Positions 38,682-48,207 of a stretch of 64,000 nt of DNA are shown here, one piece after another. Made by a program: the position numbers and the translations under genes. The DNA is taken from the NCBI GenBank assembly GCA_947466075.1, contig CANIBP010000015.1:34351-98350 (forward strand). Reading direction: 5' to 3'. Position 1 is the stretch's first letter. Every line of letters starts with the position of its first letter. Below the pieces are notes generated by a model, which was not told the DNA's origin, searched no databases, and was given only the letters and a program-made list of their open reading frames with translations. The DNA comes from Verrucomicrobiaceae bacterium (GTDB lineage: Bacteria > Verrucomicrobiota > Verrucomicrobiia > Verrucomicrobiales > Verrucomicrobiaceae).

Positions 38682-40232
38682 ATGTCAGCATCCCCGAATC
38701 GTTCAAACCCCATTCGAAGCCGATCTTTCCTAGCAGGCATTATCCTCTTCGCCGCACTTTTTCAGGCCATCGAGAATTGGCCTTTGATCGTTCAATTCTT
38801 GGAAGTGCAGGCGGCGGCAAGTATTCCAGAATACTTGCGTGTGACGCTGAATCTTATCGTGAAAAACAACGGGCAACTGCTCGTGGGCGCGAAAGTCTTT
38901 ATTTGGATCGTCGGTGCCTTTCTAGCAAACCGCATCATAAGCCGGTTTTTCTGGGATGGGCTTGTGGCAAAGTCGCTGGGGAGGCCGGTTCCCAGTGTGC
39001 TCAAGGATCTCGGCATGGTGTTCGTTTACATCATTGCCAGTGTCTGCATCGCGGCCGTGGTCTTCAATCAATCCATCGCCGGATTTCTTGCTACCCTCGG
39101 TGCTGGTAGCGTGGTCTTGGGCTTTGCTTTGCGAGGCCTGCTCTCCGATGTCTTTACCGGCCTCGCTGTCAATTTCGACAACAATTTTGCCATTGGCGAC
39201 TGGCTGATCGTCCCCTCAAGCACTGGAACGGGTGGCACCGTTGGTCAGGTCGATGAGATTAGTTGGCGCTGTACCCGGCTCACCTGCGAGGACGGTACGA
39301 CCATCGTGGTGCCCAATTCGATTATGGGTGAGGAAAAAGTCGTCAACATCTCACGCCCTTCCGTTTGGACCCGCTATCAGGTGGAGATTACGATTGATTA
39401 CTCCGTTCCTGTGGAACGTGCGCGTCATATCCTGATGGCCTCTCTACAGTCGGTGACTGCGAAGGATGGATTCTCTAAAGACCAAGCGCCCAAGGTGCTC
39501 GTCGGCAAAACCGGTAAGCGTGGCGTAGAATACCTCCTGCGGTATTGGATTCATCCTTGGCACCCGTTATCGCCCAGCACCAGTCGTGATCTAGTCTTGA
39601 GTGCGGCACTACAGCACCTTCAGACCGCCGGTATTAATCCTGCCTATACGAAAGAAGAAGTTTATTACGAACCGCTGCCTGCCAAACACTTCCAAGGTCA
39701 CACTGTCGCAGATAAGGTGGCGCTTCTCTCCCGCATCAGTCTTTATGAACGCTTGGAGGAGGCGGAACTACAACGTGTGGCTGAGGAGATGGAACGTCTT
39801 CAACTCAGCCCCGGCGAGACCTTGTTCCGCCGCGATGAAGAGGGCAGCTCGCTTTTCATCCTCATCGAGGGCTTGCTCAATGTGCAGATCGATCTCAAGG
39901 GCGATGGCACCGAACAGACCGTTGGCCAATTGTCTCCTGGTGATTTCTTTGGCGAAATGTCTCTGCTCACCGGGGAGCCGCGCTCTGCCACCATCCAGGC
40001 TCATACCAATGTCGTCGTGTATGAGATCTATCGTCCCACCATTATTCGCCTCATCGAAGAACGCCCCGAAATTTCCGAGTCCATGTCCCGCGCCATAGCC
40101 AAGCGCCAAATGGCTCTGGAACAGGCTCGTTCCCAAATGGCCGACAGTGATGCGGCGGCCAAAGTGCAGAGTATCACTCGACAACTCATGGGGAAGATGA
40201 AGAACTTCTTCCAAAGCCGCGAGGCGCAATGA
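38682..40232 (+). CDS. MscS-type mechanosensitive channel with C-terminal cyclic nucleotide-binding domain
   Basis: 516 residues. Four membrane segments (about 11-30, 66-84, 107-126, 134-150) lead into the MscS pore and beta domain: GAGSVVLGFALRGLLSDVFT, AIGDWLIVPSSTGTGGTVGQ and EDGTTIVVPNSIMGEEKVVN. A cNMP-binding domain (about 355-475) carries the phosphate-binding cassette FFGEMSLLTGEPRSATIQ. Channels of this fusion type are known as bCNG-like; ligand binding probably gates ion flow, and many have lost strong tension gating. The ligand cannot be told from the cassette alone. No cyclase gene lies nearby. Confidence 0.92.
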   Translation: MSASPNRSNPIRSRSFLAGIILFAALFQAIENWPLIVQFLEVQAAASIPEYLRVTLNLIVKNNGQLLVGAKVFIWIVGAFLANRIISRFFWDGLVAKSLGRPVPSVLKDLGMVFVYIIASVCIAAVVFNQSIAGFLATLGAGSVVLGFALRGLLSDVFTGLAVNFDNNFAIGDWLIVPSSTGTGGTVGQVDEISWRCTRLTCEDGTTIVVPNSIMGEEKVVNISRPSVWTRYQVEITIDYSVPVERARHILMASLQSVTAKDGFSKDQAPKVLVGKTGKRGVEYLLRYWIHPWHPLSPSTSRDLVLSAALQHLQTAGINPAYTKEEVYYEPLPAKHFQGHTVADKVALLSRISLYERLEEAELQRVAEEMERLQLSPGETLFRRDEEGSSLFILIEGLLNVQIDLKGDGTEQTVGQLSPGDFFGEMSLLTGEPRSATIQAHTNVVVYEIYRPTIIRLIEERPEISESMSRAIAKRQMALEQARSQMADSDAAAKVQSITRQLMGKMKNFFQSREAQ

Positions 40233-40340
40233 GTTACTAGCAGCGGCTTGTCGCGAGCGATATGGAATGCGGGTTCTTGACGAAGTTGCTGCGGATTTGA
40301 GGGTCCGCTTGCCAGATGGGCGTAAGCCCTAATTACGATT

Positions 40341-41498
40341 TCAGAGCGTCTGATGAATGCGGCCGAGAGCCATCAAGATGTAGCTGGTGGTGAGGACGGG
40401 GTCGCTTTCCATCCAGCGGCCTTCGGTGTTGGACCAGGAGCCGTCGCCTTGTTGCAGGCCGAGGAGTTTTTGCGTGATGTCGGAGCGCCAGTCGATGAGC
40501 TTGCCGTCTTTGCCTTTGATGTAGTCGATCTTGGCGATAGTGAGGGCCTTGCTGAGGGTGTGGTAGTAGTAGTAGAGGCCAGCGGCGCCGAGGCCGGGGT
40601 TTTCGGTGGCGCTGTAGTTGGCGTTGATCCACTCGATGACGGCTTTGACGCGCGGGTCTTTGGCGTCGAGGCCGGCGTAGATGAAGCTGAGGAGGCCGGC
40701 GTAGCTGATGCTGCCATAGCTGCGGAGGGAGATGGTGCCGTCGGGGTTTTCGACTTTGGCGCCGCGGGTTTCAGTGGGATTGTAGATGAAGCCGCCAGCG
40801 TCTTTGGGGTCTTTGCTGACCCAGGAGGATTTGTTGCTCTCGGGACGGTTCTGGCAGCGCTGGATGAAGTCGATGGCGGCACCGAAGTTGAGTTGAGGTT
40901 CGTTTTTGGCGGCATCACCTTTGTCGGCGAGGAGGGACTGGGCGTAGTAGAGGGCTTCGAGGGCGAAAGTGGTGTTGCTGAGGTCGGCGTGGGTGGCTTT
41001 TTCTTCGCCGTAGCCGATGCCGCCGTCAGTGGGGTTGTCCTGCTTGCCTTTTTCGTCGAGGTCGAGCTGGCGGGTGACGAGATAGCGACGCGCAGCGAGC
41101 ATGACTTGCTCGTTTTCAGGTTTGTTGTTCAAGAGCAGCGCGGTAAGGGCGAGCGCGGTGTTGTAGGTGGCGCGAGCTTTGATGCAGATACTGCCGTCGG
41201 GCTTGGCGTTGGAAATGAGATAGCGTGTGGCGGCTTCGATCTCGGCGGGGACTTGATCGCCAGGCTTGCGGTTGGGATCGAGCATGAAGCCGATGATGGC
41301 GAGTCCGGTGATGGCGACGGGTTCGGCTTCGCCCCACTGGCCGGTGGCTTTGTTCTGCTTGGAGCGGAGAAAGTTGAGGCCGCGCTCGACACCGAGGCGG
41401 AGCTCCTGTTTGAGGGATTCGTTGCGCGGGGCCTGTGTGGTGGCTTGGGGGAAGACGGACGCGGTCGTGAGAATGATGAAAAAGACGGAGAGTTTCAT
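40341..41498 (-). CDS. Secreted prenyltransferase/squalene cyclase-like repeat protein
   Basis: 385 residues from the ATG that starts a signal peptide (MKLSVFFIILTTASVFPQA); the open frame extends 63 codons upstream but that part is polar and lacks export features. The body has alpha/alpha-barrel repeats typical of the terpene cyclase/prenyltransferase fold, e.g. GLNFLRSKQNKATGQWGEAE, YLISNAKPDGSI and LLGLQQGDGSWSN. The cyclase DxDD and QW catalytic sets are not obvious, so it may be a binding or structural relative rather than a cyclase. Such secreted repeat proteins are common in PVC bacteria. Confidence 0.8.
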   Translation of the reverse strand: MKLSVFFIILTTASVFPQATTQAPRNESLKQELRLGVERGLNFLRSKQNKATGQWGEAEPVAITGLAIIGFMLDPNRKPGDQVPAEIEAATRYLISNAKPDGSICIKARATYNTALALTALLLNNKPENEQVMLAARRYLVTRQLDLDEKGKQDNPTDGGIGYGEEKATHADLSNTTFALEALYYAQSLLADKGDAAKNEPQLNFGAAIDFIQRCQNRPESNKSSWVSKDPKDAGGFIYNPTETRGAKVENPDGTISLRSYGSISYAGLLSFIYAGLDAKDPRVKAVIEWINANYSATENPGLGAAGLYYYYHTLSKALTIAKIDYIKGKDGKLIDWRSDITQKLLGLQQGDGSWSNTEGRWMESDPVLTTSYILMALGRIHQTL

Positions 41499-41614
41499 GA
41501 TGGGATGAACTGGAGGCCAGAAGAGGGATTCGTCAATGATCAAGGCCTCAAGGTGGTCATGCCGGGACGGTTCTTGACCATGTCTTGGCGAGCCTGACCA
41601 AATCTTGACCGGCG

Positions 41615-42358
41615 TTACTTTGCAGGAGTGATGATGAGTGTCACCTTCGTCTCCTCGGCGGGAATATTGGCAGGCATACTGATCCATAGGTCATCGCGGT
41701 GGTTGCCTTTGGCAGAGGAATTGATGATGGCGGCACGGTCCACGTAGGTGGAGATGATGGAGCCAGTTTGCTCGGCGACGAAGCCGGTTTCGTCGATGAG
41801 GGAGCCATTAAAGATCCAGGTATCGAGATCGTCGGGGGTTTTACGTTTGTTGATGTCTTGGATGAAGTCTGATAGCGGCACAATCTTGGTCTTGTCGCCT
41901 TCTTTCCATTCGACGTGGATGGCGAGGCGGTTGGCATCGGGGGTTTTGGGCTCGGTGTCCTTGTCTTTGTAAGGACGCTCTTCTTTTGGGTCGAGTTTGG
42001 CTAGAATGCCGAGCGTGGCTGGTTGGTAGTTGGCGAGGAGGAGGGCGAGTTGGATCTGAATTGGGCGGACTGCGGTTTGCAGAATGGTTTCATGAACCTT
42101 TTCTCCCTCTTCGTGGCAAAGCGCGTATTCGATGGGAAGTTTCTGATGCAGGATATTGCAGGGGATGCGCAATTCGCGTGTGGCTGCGGTTATTTGAATA
42201 CTGTTAAGGTCAAACACCCCAGGGGAGACTTGCTTGAGTAGTTTCTTGGCCTCTTCGAGCTGCTTTGCGGCGTCGGGCTTTGGAGTGGCCTTGTCCTGAG
42301 CCAGCGCGCATGGGAACATCGCGAACGAAAGGATGGCTGCGAATATGAGACGGAACAT
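41615..42358 (-). CDS. YdjY domain-containing secreted protein
   Basis: 247 residues with signal peptide MFRLIFAAILSFAMFPCALA. A YdjY-like core has IPIEYALC-type content (LPIEYALCHEEGEKVHETIL) and QLALLLANYQPATLGI, then VEWKEGDKTKIVPLSDFIQD. YdjY-domain proteins are exported and sometimes sit near ferredoxin-type genes, but their role is unknown. It lies 116 bases upstream of the prenyltransferase-like gene on the same strand, so the two may form one unit. Confidence 0.78.
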   Translation of the reverse strand: MFRLIFAAILSFAMFPCALAQDKATPKPDAAKQLEEAKKLLKQVSPGVFDLNSIQITAATRELRIPCNILHQKLPIEYALCHEEGEKVHETILQTAVRPIQIQLALLLANYQPATLGILAKLDPKEERPYKDKDTEPKTPDANRLAIHVEWKEGDKTKIVPLSDFIQDINKRKTPDDLDTWIFNGSLIDETGFVAEQTGSIISTYVDRAAIINSSAKGNHRDDLWISMPANIPAEETKVTLIITPAK

Positions 42359-42449
42359 GGTGATGATGAGAGTTGCCTATTTGAAGACGCCTTAGCAATA
42401 ACGATCCTTGGGGCGACTATATACGGATTGTTATTTTGGGAGGCCACTG

Positions 42450-43562
42450 CTAGAGGTTGGGCAGCTTGTAGGTGCCAAAGCGGAGGGATTGCTCGACGTT
42501 TTTCGGCATGACAGCTACGGGCTTGACCTCATAGGCGGGCTGCGGCTTGAAGGTTTTGTCTTTGCGCAGCTTTAGAATGATCTGCAGAGCGAGATCGACG
42601 AGGGCGGGCTGTACGATGGTGGCATCGAGTTCGCCTTGACGAACGAGATCAATGCCGCGCTTTTGACCGGAAAGACCGTCGGTGCCGACGATGAAAATAT
42701 TTTCGCGCTGGCCTGCGGTTTCGGCGGCTTTCGCCGCACCAATGGCGATGGAGTCGTTGTGGGCGTAGATGACATCGAAGTTTTTTTGAAGGCGAAAGGC
42801 TTCGGTGGTGATTTGCGTGGCTTTTTCAGCATTCCACTCGGCAGGGGCATCGTGAATGAGAATGACGCCGGGCTGGGCATGCAAACCTTCGCTGAAACCT
42901 TCGGCGATTTCGTTGGTGGGGTAGCTATCTTCGAAACCACGCAACTGGATGACGCGGCCTGTGATTTCTGTGCGGCCATCTTCATCTGCCTTGCGCTTGA
43001 GGGCTTCGAGGATGGTCTGCGCAGCCATTTTCCCTACTTGACGCTGTTCGCTGAAGACGACGCTGGTGCAGCCGTCCTTAATCATACGTTTATCGAGGCC
43101 AACGACTGCGATACCAGCGGTCTGTGCTTCGACGATCAAGGCGGCAAGCGCTGGCGGATCAATGGGGCTGATAAAGATGGCAGATGGTTTCGTGGTAATG
43201 GCCTGGCGGAACTGCTCGAGTTGTTTAGTGCTGCTGCCCGCTGCGTCTAGCGTGGTCAGCTTATAGCCCACTTCTCTGCCAACGAGCATCGCAAGACCGT
43301 TGCGTTGGAACTCCTGCATGGCGATTCGCGTGTCAGGCAGCAGTAGGATGATTTCAGCCTGTTCGTCTTTGGCAGTAAGAGCAGCAGCTTCAAGCATGGA
43401 TGGCGACGTAGTGGTGCTCGTTTGCTGTTTGAGCGCAGTCTGCTGCAGTTTTTTTTCGAGTTTGCCGACTTCAATTTCAACATCAGACTCCGTAGAAGGT
43501 CCGCAGGACGTCAGAATGAGGCTGCAAAAAAGCAGGGCGGTGAAACGAGTTCTGGAGGACAT
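42450..43562 (-). CDS. Sugar ABC transporter-type substrate-binding lipoprotein
   Basis: 370 residues. A lipoprotein signal ends in LILTSC (Cys at about 20), so the mature protein is membrane-anchored. The periplasmic binding fold (PF13407, ribose/galactose type) shows AIFISPIDPPALAALIVEAQ, GIAVVGLDKRMIKDG, VFSEQRQVGKMAAQTI and YAHNDSIAIGAAKAAETAG. No ATPase or permease gene lies beside it, so it may feed a transporter elsewhere or act in sensing. It is divergent from the decarboxylase-type gene across 146 bases. Confidence 0.87.
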   Translation of the reverse strand: MSSRTRFTALLFCSLILTSCGPSTESDVEIEVGKLEKKLQQTALKQQTSTTTSPSMLEAAALTAKDEQAEIILLLPDTRIAMQEFQRNGLAMLVGREVGYKLTTLDAAGSSTKQLEQFRQAITTKPSAIFISPIDPPALAALIVEAQTAGIAVVGLDKRMIKDGCTSVVFSEQRQVGKMAAQTILEALKRKADEDGRTEITGRVIQLRGFEDSYPTNEIAEGFSEGLHAQPGVILIHDAPAEWNAEKATQITTEAFRLQKNFDVIYAHNDSIAIGAAKAAETAGQRENIFIVGTDGLSGQKRGIDLVRQGELDATIVQPALVDLALQIILKLRKDKTFKPQPAYEVKPVAVMPKNVEQSLRFGTYKLPNL

Positions 43563-43708
43563 AGTTAGAAATGCAGTCTAGACCAGAAAATCGAGACTGC
43601 ACAAGTCTGTGAAGGTCACGAAAACGCGCTCAGGCTTTTGCTTGCACAATGATGGGATTGCCACAAACTCCGCCCCTGTTTTACCCCCCCCTACCACTCT
43701 ATTTTTTA

Positions 43709-44665
43709 ATGAGTTATAAAAAGAAAACTGCCGTCGTCACTGGAGCCGCTGGATTCCTTGGTTCACATCTCACCGACCGCCTATTGAAAGAGGGCTACAA
43801 GGTGATCGGTATCGACAATCTTCTGACCGGCAACGTCCACAATATCGAACACCTTGCTGGAAACAGGGACTACAAGTTCATTCATCATGATGTAACTGAG
43901 TTCATCTACCTGCCCGGTGAAGTACATCTGGTATTTCATTTTGCGTCACCAGCGAGCCCGATTGACTATCTAAAACTGCCGATCGAAACGTTGAAAGTCG
44001 GATCCATCGGCACGCATCACGCTCTGGGGCTGGCCAAGGCGAAGGGTGCCACCTTCCTGCTGGCATCGACCTCCGAAACCTATGGTGACCCGCTTGAGCA
44101 TCCACAGAAAGAAACATACTGGGGTAATGTGAATCCTATCGGCCTACGAGGTGTCTATGATGAGGCGAAGCGCTTTGCCGAGGCTTTGGTAATGGCCTAT
44201 CATCGCACGCATGACATGGATACTAAGATCGTTCGCATCTTTAACACCTACGGTCCGCGCATGCGCCTCGAAGACGGGCGCGTCGTGCCTGCCTTCATCG
44301 GTCAGGCGCTGGCCGGCGAACCACTGACGGTGTTTGGCGAAGGTCAGCAGACGCGCAGTTTCTGTTTTGTCTCTGATTTAATAGACGGCATTTACCTACT
44401 TTCCCAGAGCGACTACCACGAGCCAGTGAACATCGGCAATCCTGCGGAAATGACGGTACTCGACTTTGCTAAGGCGATCTTACGCATCACGGAAAGTAAG
44501 TCGGAAATTGTTTATCGTGAATTACCGACAGACGATCCCAAAGTGCGTCAACCAGACATCACTTTGGCTCGAAAAATTCTTGGGTGGGAGCCGCAGGTGC
44601 CTTTTGAAGATGGTATTTTGCGCACAGTAGCGTATTTTCGCGACTTTCTGAGAATCCCTGCTTGA
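43709..44665 (+). CDS. UDP-glucuronate decarboxylase-type NAD-dependent SDR epimerase
   Basis: 318 residues from the ATG giving [20 protein letters not shown]; an upstream frame adds a proline-rich stretch and is not needed. GAAGFLGSH binds [13 protein letters not shown] carries the catalytic Ser/Thr, YDEAKR the Tyr-x3-Lys pair, and [10 protein letters not shown] is typical of UDP-xylose synthase (UXS). The reaction would make UDP-xylose from UDP-glucuronate for envelope polysaccharide. A dTDP-glucose dehydratase is less likely. It is the gene before the pilus-like cluster, 57 bases upstream. Confidence 0.88.
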   Translation: MSYKKKTAVVTGAAGFLGSHLTDRLLKEGYKVIGIDNLLTGNVHNIEHLAGNRDYKFIHHDVTEFIYLPGEVHLVFHFASPASPIDYLKLPIETLKVGSIGTHHALGLAKAKGATFLLASTSETYGDPLEHPQKETYWGNVNPIGLRGVYDEAKRFAEALVMAYHRTHDMDTKIVRIFNTYGPRMRLEDGRVVPAFIGQALAGEPLTVFGEGQQTRSFCFVSDLIDGIYLLSQSDYHEPVNIGNPAEMTVLDFAKAILRITESKSEIVYRELPTDDPKVRQPDITLARKILGWEPQVPFEDGILRTVAYFRDFLRIPA

Positions 44666-44722
44666 TGCGCAACGTGTTTTGCTGATAAAACACTAAATTA
44701 ACAAGAACAACCGGCTAAATTC

Positions 44723-45355
44723 ATGAAATCACTCGCATCGACTTTTGCATTACTCCTTATATCCACCTCGTTACATGCTCAGGCTCCTGCGGCACAGGAA
44801 GCGCCGCCTGCGGTCAGGGTGAAAATCAAAAAAGTGAATGTTATTGAGCAGCCGACACCGCAGTTCAATGGTGGCAATGTGAAAGAAAAGCGCTGGCGGC
44901 CAAAGAACTGGGTGGAGGTGGATGTTGAATTTGAAGTCGACATACCTAACAGCGCAGGTGGTAGTAAAGGAACGTATCCATCTTTGCAGATGGGCATTTA
45001 CGTAGCGCTCAATCATGCTGATAAAGAGGGTAAATATGAAGTTGTTGAAGGCACATTGGATCTTGTGAATATTCCTGCAGGAGAAAACCATGTATTGGCC
45101 TATGTGGCGCCATCTACCATGAAACTGGTCTTTCAGAAGGATTTCGTGACCGTTTCATCAGACGTGAAAGGATGGGGCGTGGAAGTCATGGCCGAAGGGA
45201 AACGCGTTGCGGGCGACACCAACGTTGGGAAGGGGGCATGGTGGGAGGATAAAAAAGACAGCTTTGCTTTTCTACAGGGCATGTTGCTCAGTAAATCCAA
45301 AACGCCGTTTGCTCCTCTGTGGGGCGACTATGATGTCGAGGTGAAGTCGAAATAG
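44723..45355 (+). CDS. Amuc_1102 family pilus-like protein
   Basis: 210 residues with signal peptide MKSLASTFALLLISTSLHAQ. The mature part is beta-rich (VRVKIKKVNVIEQPTPQFNG, WRPKNWVEVDVEFEVDIP) and resembles Amuc_1102, a small immunoglobulin-like protein encoded beside Amuc_1098-1101 in Akkermansia. The match rests on size, export signal, these motifs and above all the neighbours in the same order. It is the first gene of the cluster; the PilM-like gene starts 54 bases later. Confidence 0.8.
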   Translation: MKSLASTFALLLISTSLHAQAPAAQEAPPAVRVKIKKVNVIEQPTPQFNGGNVKEKRWRPKNWVEVDVEFEVDIPNSAGGSKGTYPSLQMGIYVALNHADKEGKYEVVEGTLDLVNIPAGENHVLAYVAPSTMKLVFQKDFVTVSSDVKGWGVEVMAEGKRVAGDTNVGKGAWWEDKKDSFAFLQGMLLSKSKTPFAPLWGDYDVEVKSK

Positions 45356-45409
45356 GCTGAGCCTCCATATTAAAATAACTGTATTCAGATAAATAAAGCT
45401 TCACCCAGC

Positions 45410-47161
45410 ATGGCAGACTCCAATATCGCAGTCATCAATCTTGGCTCCCAACGCGTTAGTGGGGCGGTCTTCGGCAAGACTCCTGGAGGGGATCTTATTC
45501 TGAAGAGATATGAAATCGTAGGTATGGACGGCGACCCCTCCGTGGATGTCAGCCGCATGCCGCAACTTAAGGTCGCCCTCAGTGAGCTTGTATCAAAACT
45601 GAAATTGCGTGCACAAAAGACGTGGTGTGCCGTGCCGGGTCACCCGGTATTTAGTCGCTTTGTAAAACTGCCACCCGTGCATGGGGATAAATTGGCACAG
45701 ATCGTCGAGTTTGAAGCGCGCCAAAATGTGCCATGGCAGCTGGATGAAGTCTCCTGGGACTACGAAGTGGTCGCCAAGTCCGATTTGGGTGAGATTGAAG
45801 TCGTGCTGGCCGCCATGAAGCGTGAGCCTTTGAATGAAATGTATGAGGAGACGACCTCCTGTGGTATCAAAGTAGCAGGGGTCGACGTTGGACCACTTGC
45901 TCTTTATAATGCCTTTCGCTATAGCTATCCTGATGTGGATGAGCCCGCCTTGGTGGTTGATCTAGGCGCACGCTCAACAAATCTGGTGTTCGTTGAAGGA
46001 GAACGATTCTTCACCCGTAACCTTCTCGTTGGTGGATCCGCAGTCACTAACGCAGTTGCCAAGGAATTTGGTGTGCCTTTCGCTGAAGCGGAACGGCAAA
46101 AGTGCTCACAGGGTTTCGTTGCACTCGGAGGTGCGGTGGAAGATCATCCCGATGAAGGCGTGAACGCCATGTCCAAGGTCATGCGCAATTCGATGACGCG
46201 TTTGCACGCCGAAATCATGCGCACGATTACCTTCTATCGCAGTCAGCAAGGTGGCAGTGCACCCAAGCGTGTTTTCTTGGCCGGTGGAGGTTCCGGCGCG
46301 GGTTACATTGCTGAATTTTTCTCTGAAAAACTAAAATTGCCAGTCGAGGTTTTCAATGGACTGCGTGGTGTTCAGTCAGATCGAGGCGTGAATGCTGAAT
46401 CTGCCCAGATTGATGCCCCAGTGCTTGGAGAATTGGTTGGTTTGGCACTGCGGGGCATGGGATCCTGCCCATGCGAAATCGAACTGATTCCTGATGCCTT
46501 GGTTTCTGCGCGTGATGCCGCGCGACGTGCGCCGACGCTGATTCTCGCTGGGTTATGTCTGTTCGCGGCTTTGGGGGCGTCCATTTTCTGGTTCAAAAGC
46601 GCCAGCGCAGCTATAGAACAGCGTGCTTCTGCCATGCAATCAGACGGCGCACGTTTGAACAAATTGGCCAATGATATTCGAAATTTAGATGCAAAGCAGG
46701 AGGAACTGCGCCTGCGCAGTTCGCAACTCGAACAGGCCGTTACCGACCGTTCCTGGTGGGTCCGTATTCTCAACGACCTCAATCAGCAGTTTGATAACGA
46801 TCTTATCTGGCTGTCTGTCGTCGAGGTGATCAAGGACGGCAAGCCTATCACCGCGCCACTTTGGGGCGGTAATGAGGACAACAAAGCATCACCGCCATCG
46901 TCAACTGCCAAGACAGGAGCGCCTGCCGCTCCGGTCTATGAATTGCGTCTTCAAGGATTATATCGTGGGAACTCCGAGGGTGAGCAGAAAGTCGTTTATG
47001 ACTTTGCAGCTAAGTTAGCGAAACTGGACTCCTTCGTCATGACAGATTTTGAAACCAAGCGTGATCAATATGTGAAGGTGGATAGCGGCGTGGAAGAGGA
47101 TCGTTATGCCTACCACTTCGAGATCAAAATGCCGCTGCGCAAACCTCTTCAATTCCAATAA
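45410..47161 (+). CDS. pilM: PilM-like ATPase fused to a PilN-like domain (Amuc_1101 family)
   Basis: 583 residues. The actin/FtsA-like PilM domain (about 1-345) has IAVINLGSQRVSGAVF, AVPGHPVFSRFVKLPP, LVVDLGARSTNLVFVEGE and FLAGGGSGAG. A membrane helix (about 373-395, LILAGLCLFAALGASIFWF) follows, then a coiled coil (about 396-445) and a C-terminal PilN-like domain (WWVRILNDLNQQF, YELRLQGLYRGNSEGEQKV). Usual PilM proteins stop near 350 residues, so this looks like PilM and PilN in one chain, joining cytoplasm and periplasm. The next gene starts 7 bases after its stop. Confidence 0.9.
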   Translation: MADSNIAVINLGSQRVSGAVFGKTPGGDLILKRYEIVGMDGDPSVDVSRMPQLKVALSELVSKLKLRAQKTWCAVPGHPVFSRFVKLPPVHGDKLAQIVEFEARQNVPWQLDEVSWDYEVVAKSDLGEIEVVLAAMKREPLNEMYEETTSCGIKVAGVDVGPLALYNAFRYSYPDVDEPALVVDLGARSTNLVFVEGERFFTRNLLVGGSAVTNAVAKEFGVPFAEAERQKCSQGFVALGGAVEDHPDEGVNAMSKVMRNSMTRLHAEIMRTITFYRSQQGGSAPKRVFLAGGGSGAGYIAEFFSEKLKLPVEVFNGLRGVQSDRGVNAESAQIDAPVLGELVGLALRGMGSCPCEIELIPDALVSARDAARRAPTLILAGLCLFAALGASIFWFKSASAAIEQRASAMQSDGARLNKLANDIRNLDAKQEELRLRSSQLEQAVTDRSWWVRILNDLNQQFDNDLIWLSVVEVIKDGKPITAPLWGGNEDNKASPPSSTAKTGAPAAPVYELRLQGLYRGNSEGEQKVVYDFAAKLAKLDSFVMTDFETKRDQYVKVDSGVEEDRYAYHFEIKMPLRKPLQFQ

Positions 47162-47168
47162 AAGAACC

Positions 47169-48170
47169 ATGGACTGGATTCGTGAAAACAAACCCTTGGC
47201 AGCTATTCTTGGTGTCATTATCGCAGGCTCCCTGGCTCTGGGATATTTTCTATTCGACGCATGGAGCAGTTACACTGAAACCAAAGATGGTTATCTCAAC
47301 CTGGGCAGTCAGGTGGCTGGACTGAAAGGTTCCCGTTTGACCCCCAGCGAAGACAACGTCAAGGCCAAGCAAGCACTCGTTGATGAATATGCGACGCTGG
47401 TGAACCGGCTAGGCGGAGCATTAGTTATCTTACAGCCGCCCGTTCAGCCCATCAAAGACATCGAATTTCAAGCCAAACTCAAAACAAAGATCGCAGAGGC
47501 TCGCAAAGCCGCAGCTTTGTCCAAAATGCTATTGCCAGCAGAGTTTGCCTTTGGATTCGATGAATACACCAGTGGGTTGCCGAAATCCGCTGCTGCTGCT
47601 GCTGAGCTTTCCTCCTTCCTAGATGCTCTAGATGAATTGGTGAAGCTGTTGATGCAATGCGGTGTGCAGTCATTGGATCTTTTGGAACGCTCCAAGTTGG
47701 CTGTGGAGCAGGACCTAACAGCTACTTCAGCGCAGGGAAACATGGGTAACGGGAGGCAAGTTCAGCAGCAGGCATCACCTGGCATTCTTGAAAAAAGGCA
47801 AATTTCAATGATTCTGACCTTGGATCAAGGACCTCTACAACTTCTGATCAGCCGTCTTGCCAACCCCTCTGATATGCCGTTTTTCACGAGTCTCCGATTG
47901 CTGCGCATCGAGAATGAACGTCAGGATGGTCCTTTGCGCTCTGATGTGCGATTGCCAGCCGCAACACCATCTGATGGCAGTGGAGCGTCGGGCACAACAA
48001 CACCAGCAACTGCGGCGGCCACAGATGAAATCAAGCCACCGCCGCCAGCACCCGTTGACTCCGTGCCGGTCATCGGCAAGGAAGTTTTGAAGGTCAGAAT
48101 GGAGATCGACCTGATCAAATTTTTAGAATCCGCTAAAGGTATTGCGGCCCAGTCGCCTGCTACTCGTTGA
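47169..48170 (+). CDS. Amuc_1100 family pilus-like protein (PilO position)
   Basis: 333 residues from the ATG after the pilM stop (a longer frame overlaps pilM). The short cytoplasmic start MDWIRENK is followed by a membrane helix (about 10-30, LAAILGVIIAGSLALGYFLF), a coiled coil (about 35-75) and periplasmic domains. Size and topology match Amuc_1100 of Akkermansia (317 residues), an outer-membrane-associated protein known for host immune effects, and also PilO of type IV pili. The Pro/Thr/Ala-rich stretch near 270-305 is a linker. Confidence 0.85.
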   Translation: MDWIRENKPLAAILGVIIAGSLALGYFLFDAWSSYTETKDGYLNLGSQVAGLKGSRLTPSEDNVKAKQALVDEYATLVNRLGGALVILQPPVQPIKDIEFQAKLKTKIAEARKAAALSKMLLPAEFAFGFDEYTSGLPKSAAAAAELSSFLDALDELVKLLMQCGVQSLDLLERSKLAVEQDLTATSAQGNMGNGRQVQQQASPGILEKRQISMILTLDQGPLQLLISRLANPSDMPFFTSLRLLRIENERQDGPLRSDVRLPAATPSDGSGASGTTTPATAAATDEIKPPPPAPVDSVPVIGKEVLKVRMEIDLIKFLESAKGIAAQSPATR

Positions 48171-48207
48171 TCATTACTAAAATTCAAAACAAGCAGCTTT
48201 AAGCCCC

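Noticed and set aside
43649..43708. 20-codon N-terminal extension of the UDP-glucuronate decarboxylase-type gene
   Set aside because: The extension is proline-rich and outside the conserved fold; [10 protein letters not shown] starts exactly where family members start.
44674..44693. Hairpin GTGTTTT/AAAACAC between the decarboxylase and Amuc_1102-like genes
   Set aside because: A/T stem without a following T-run; it would be a poor terminator and the genes may be read together.
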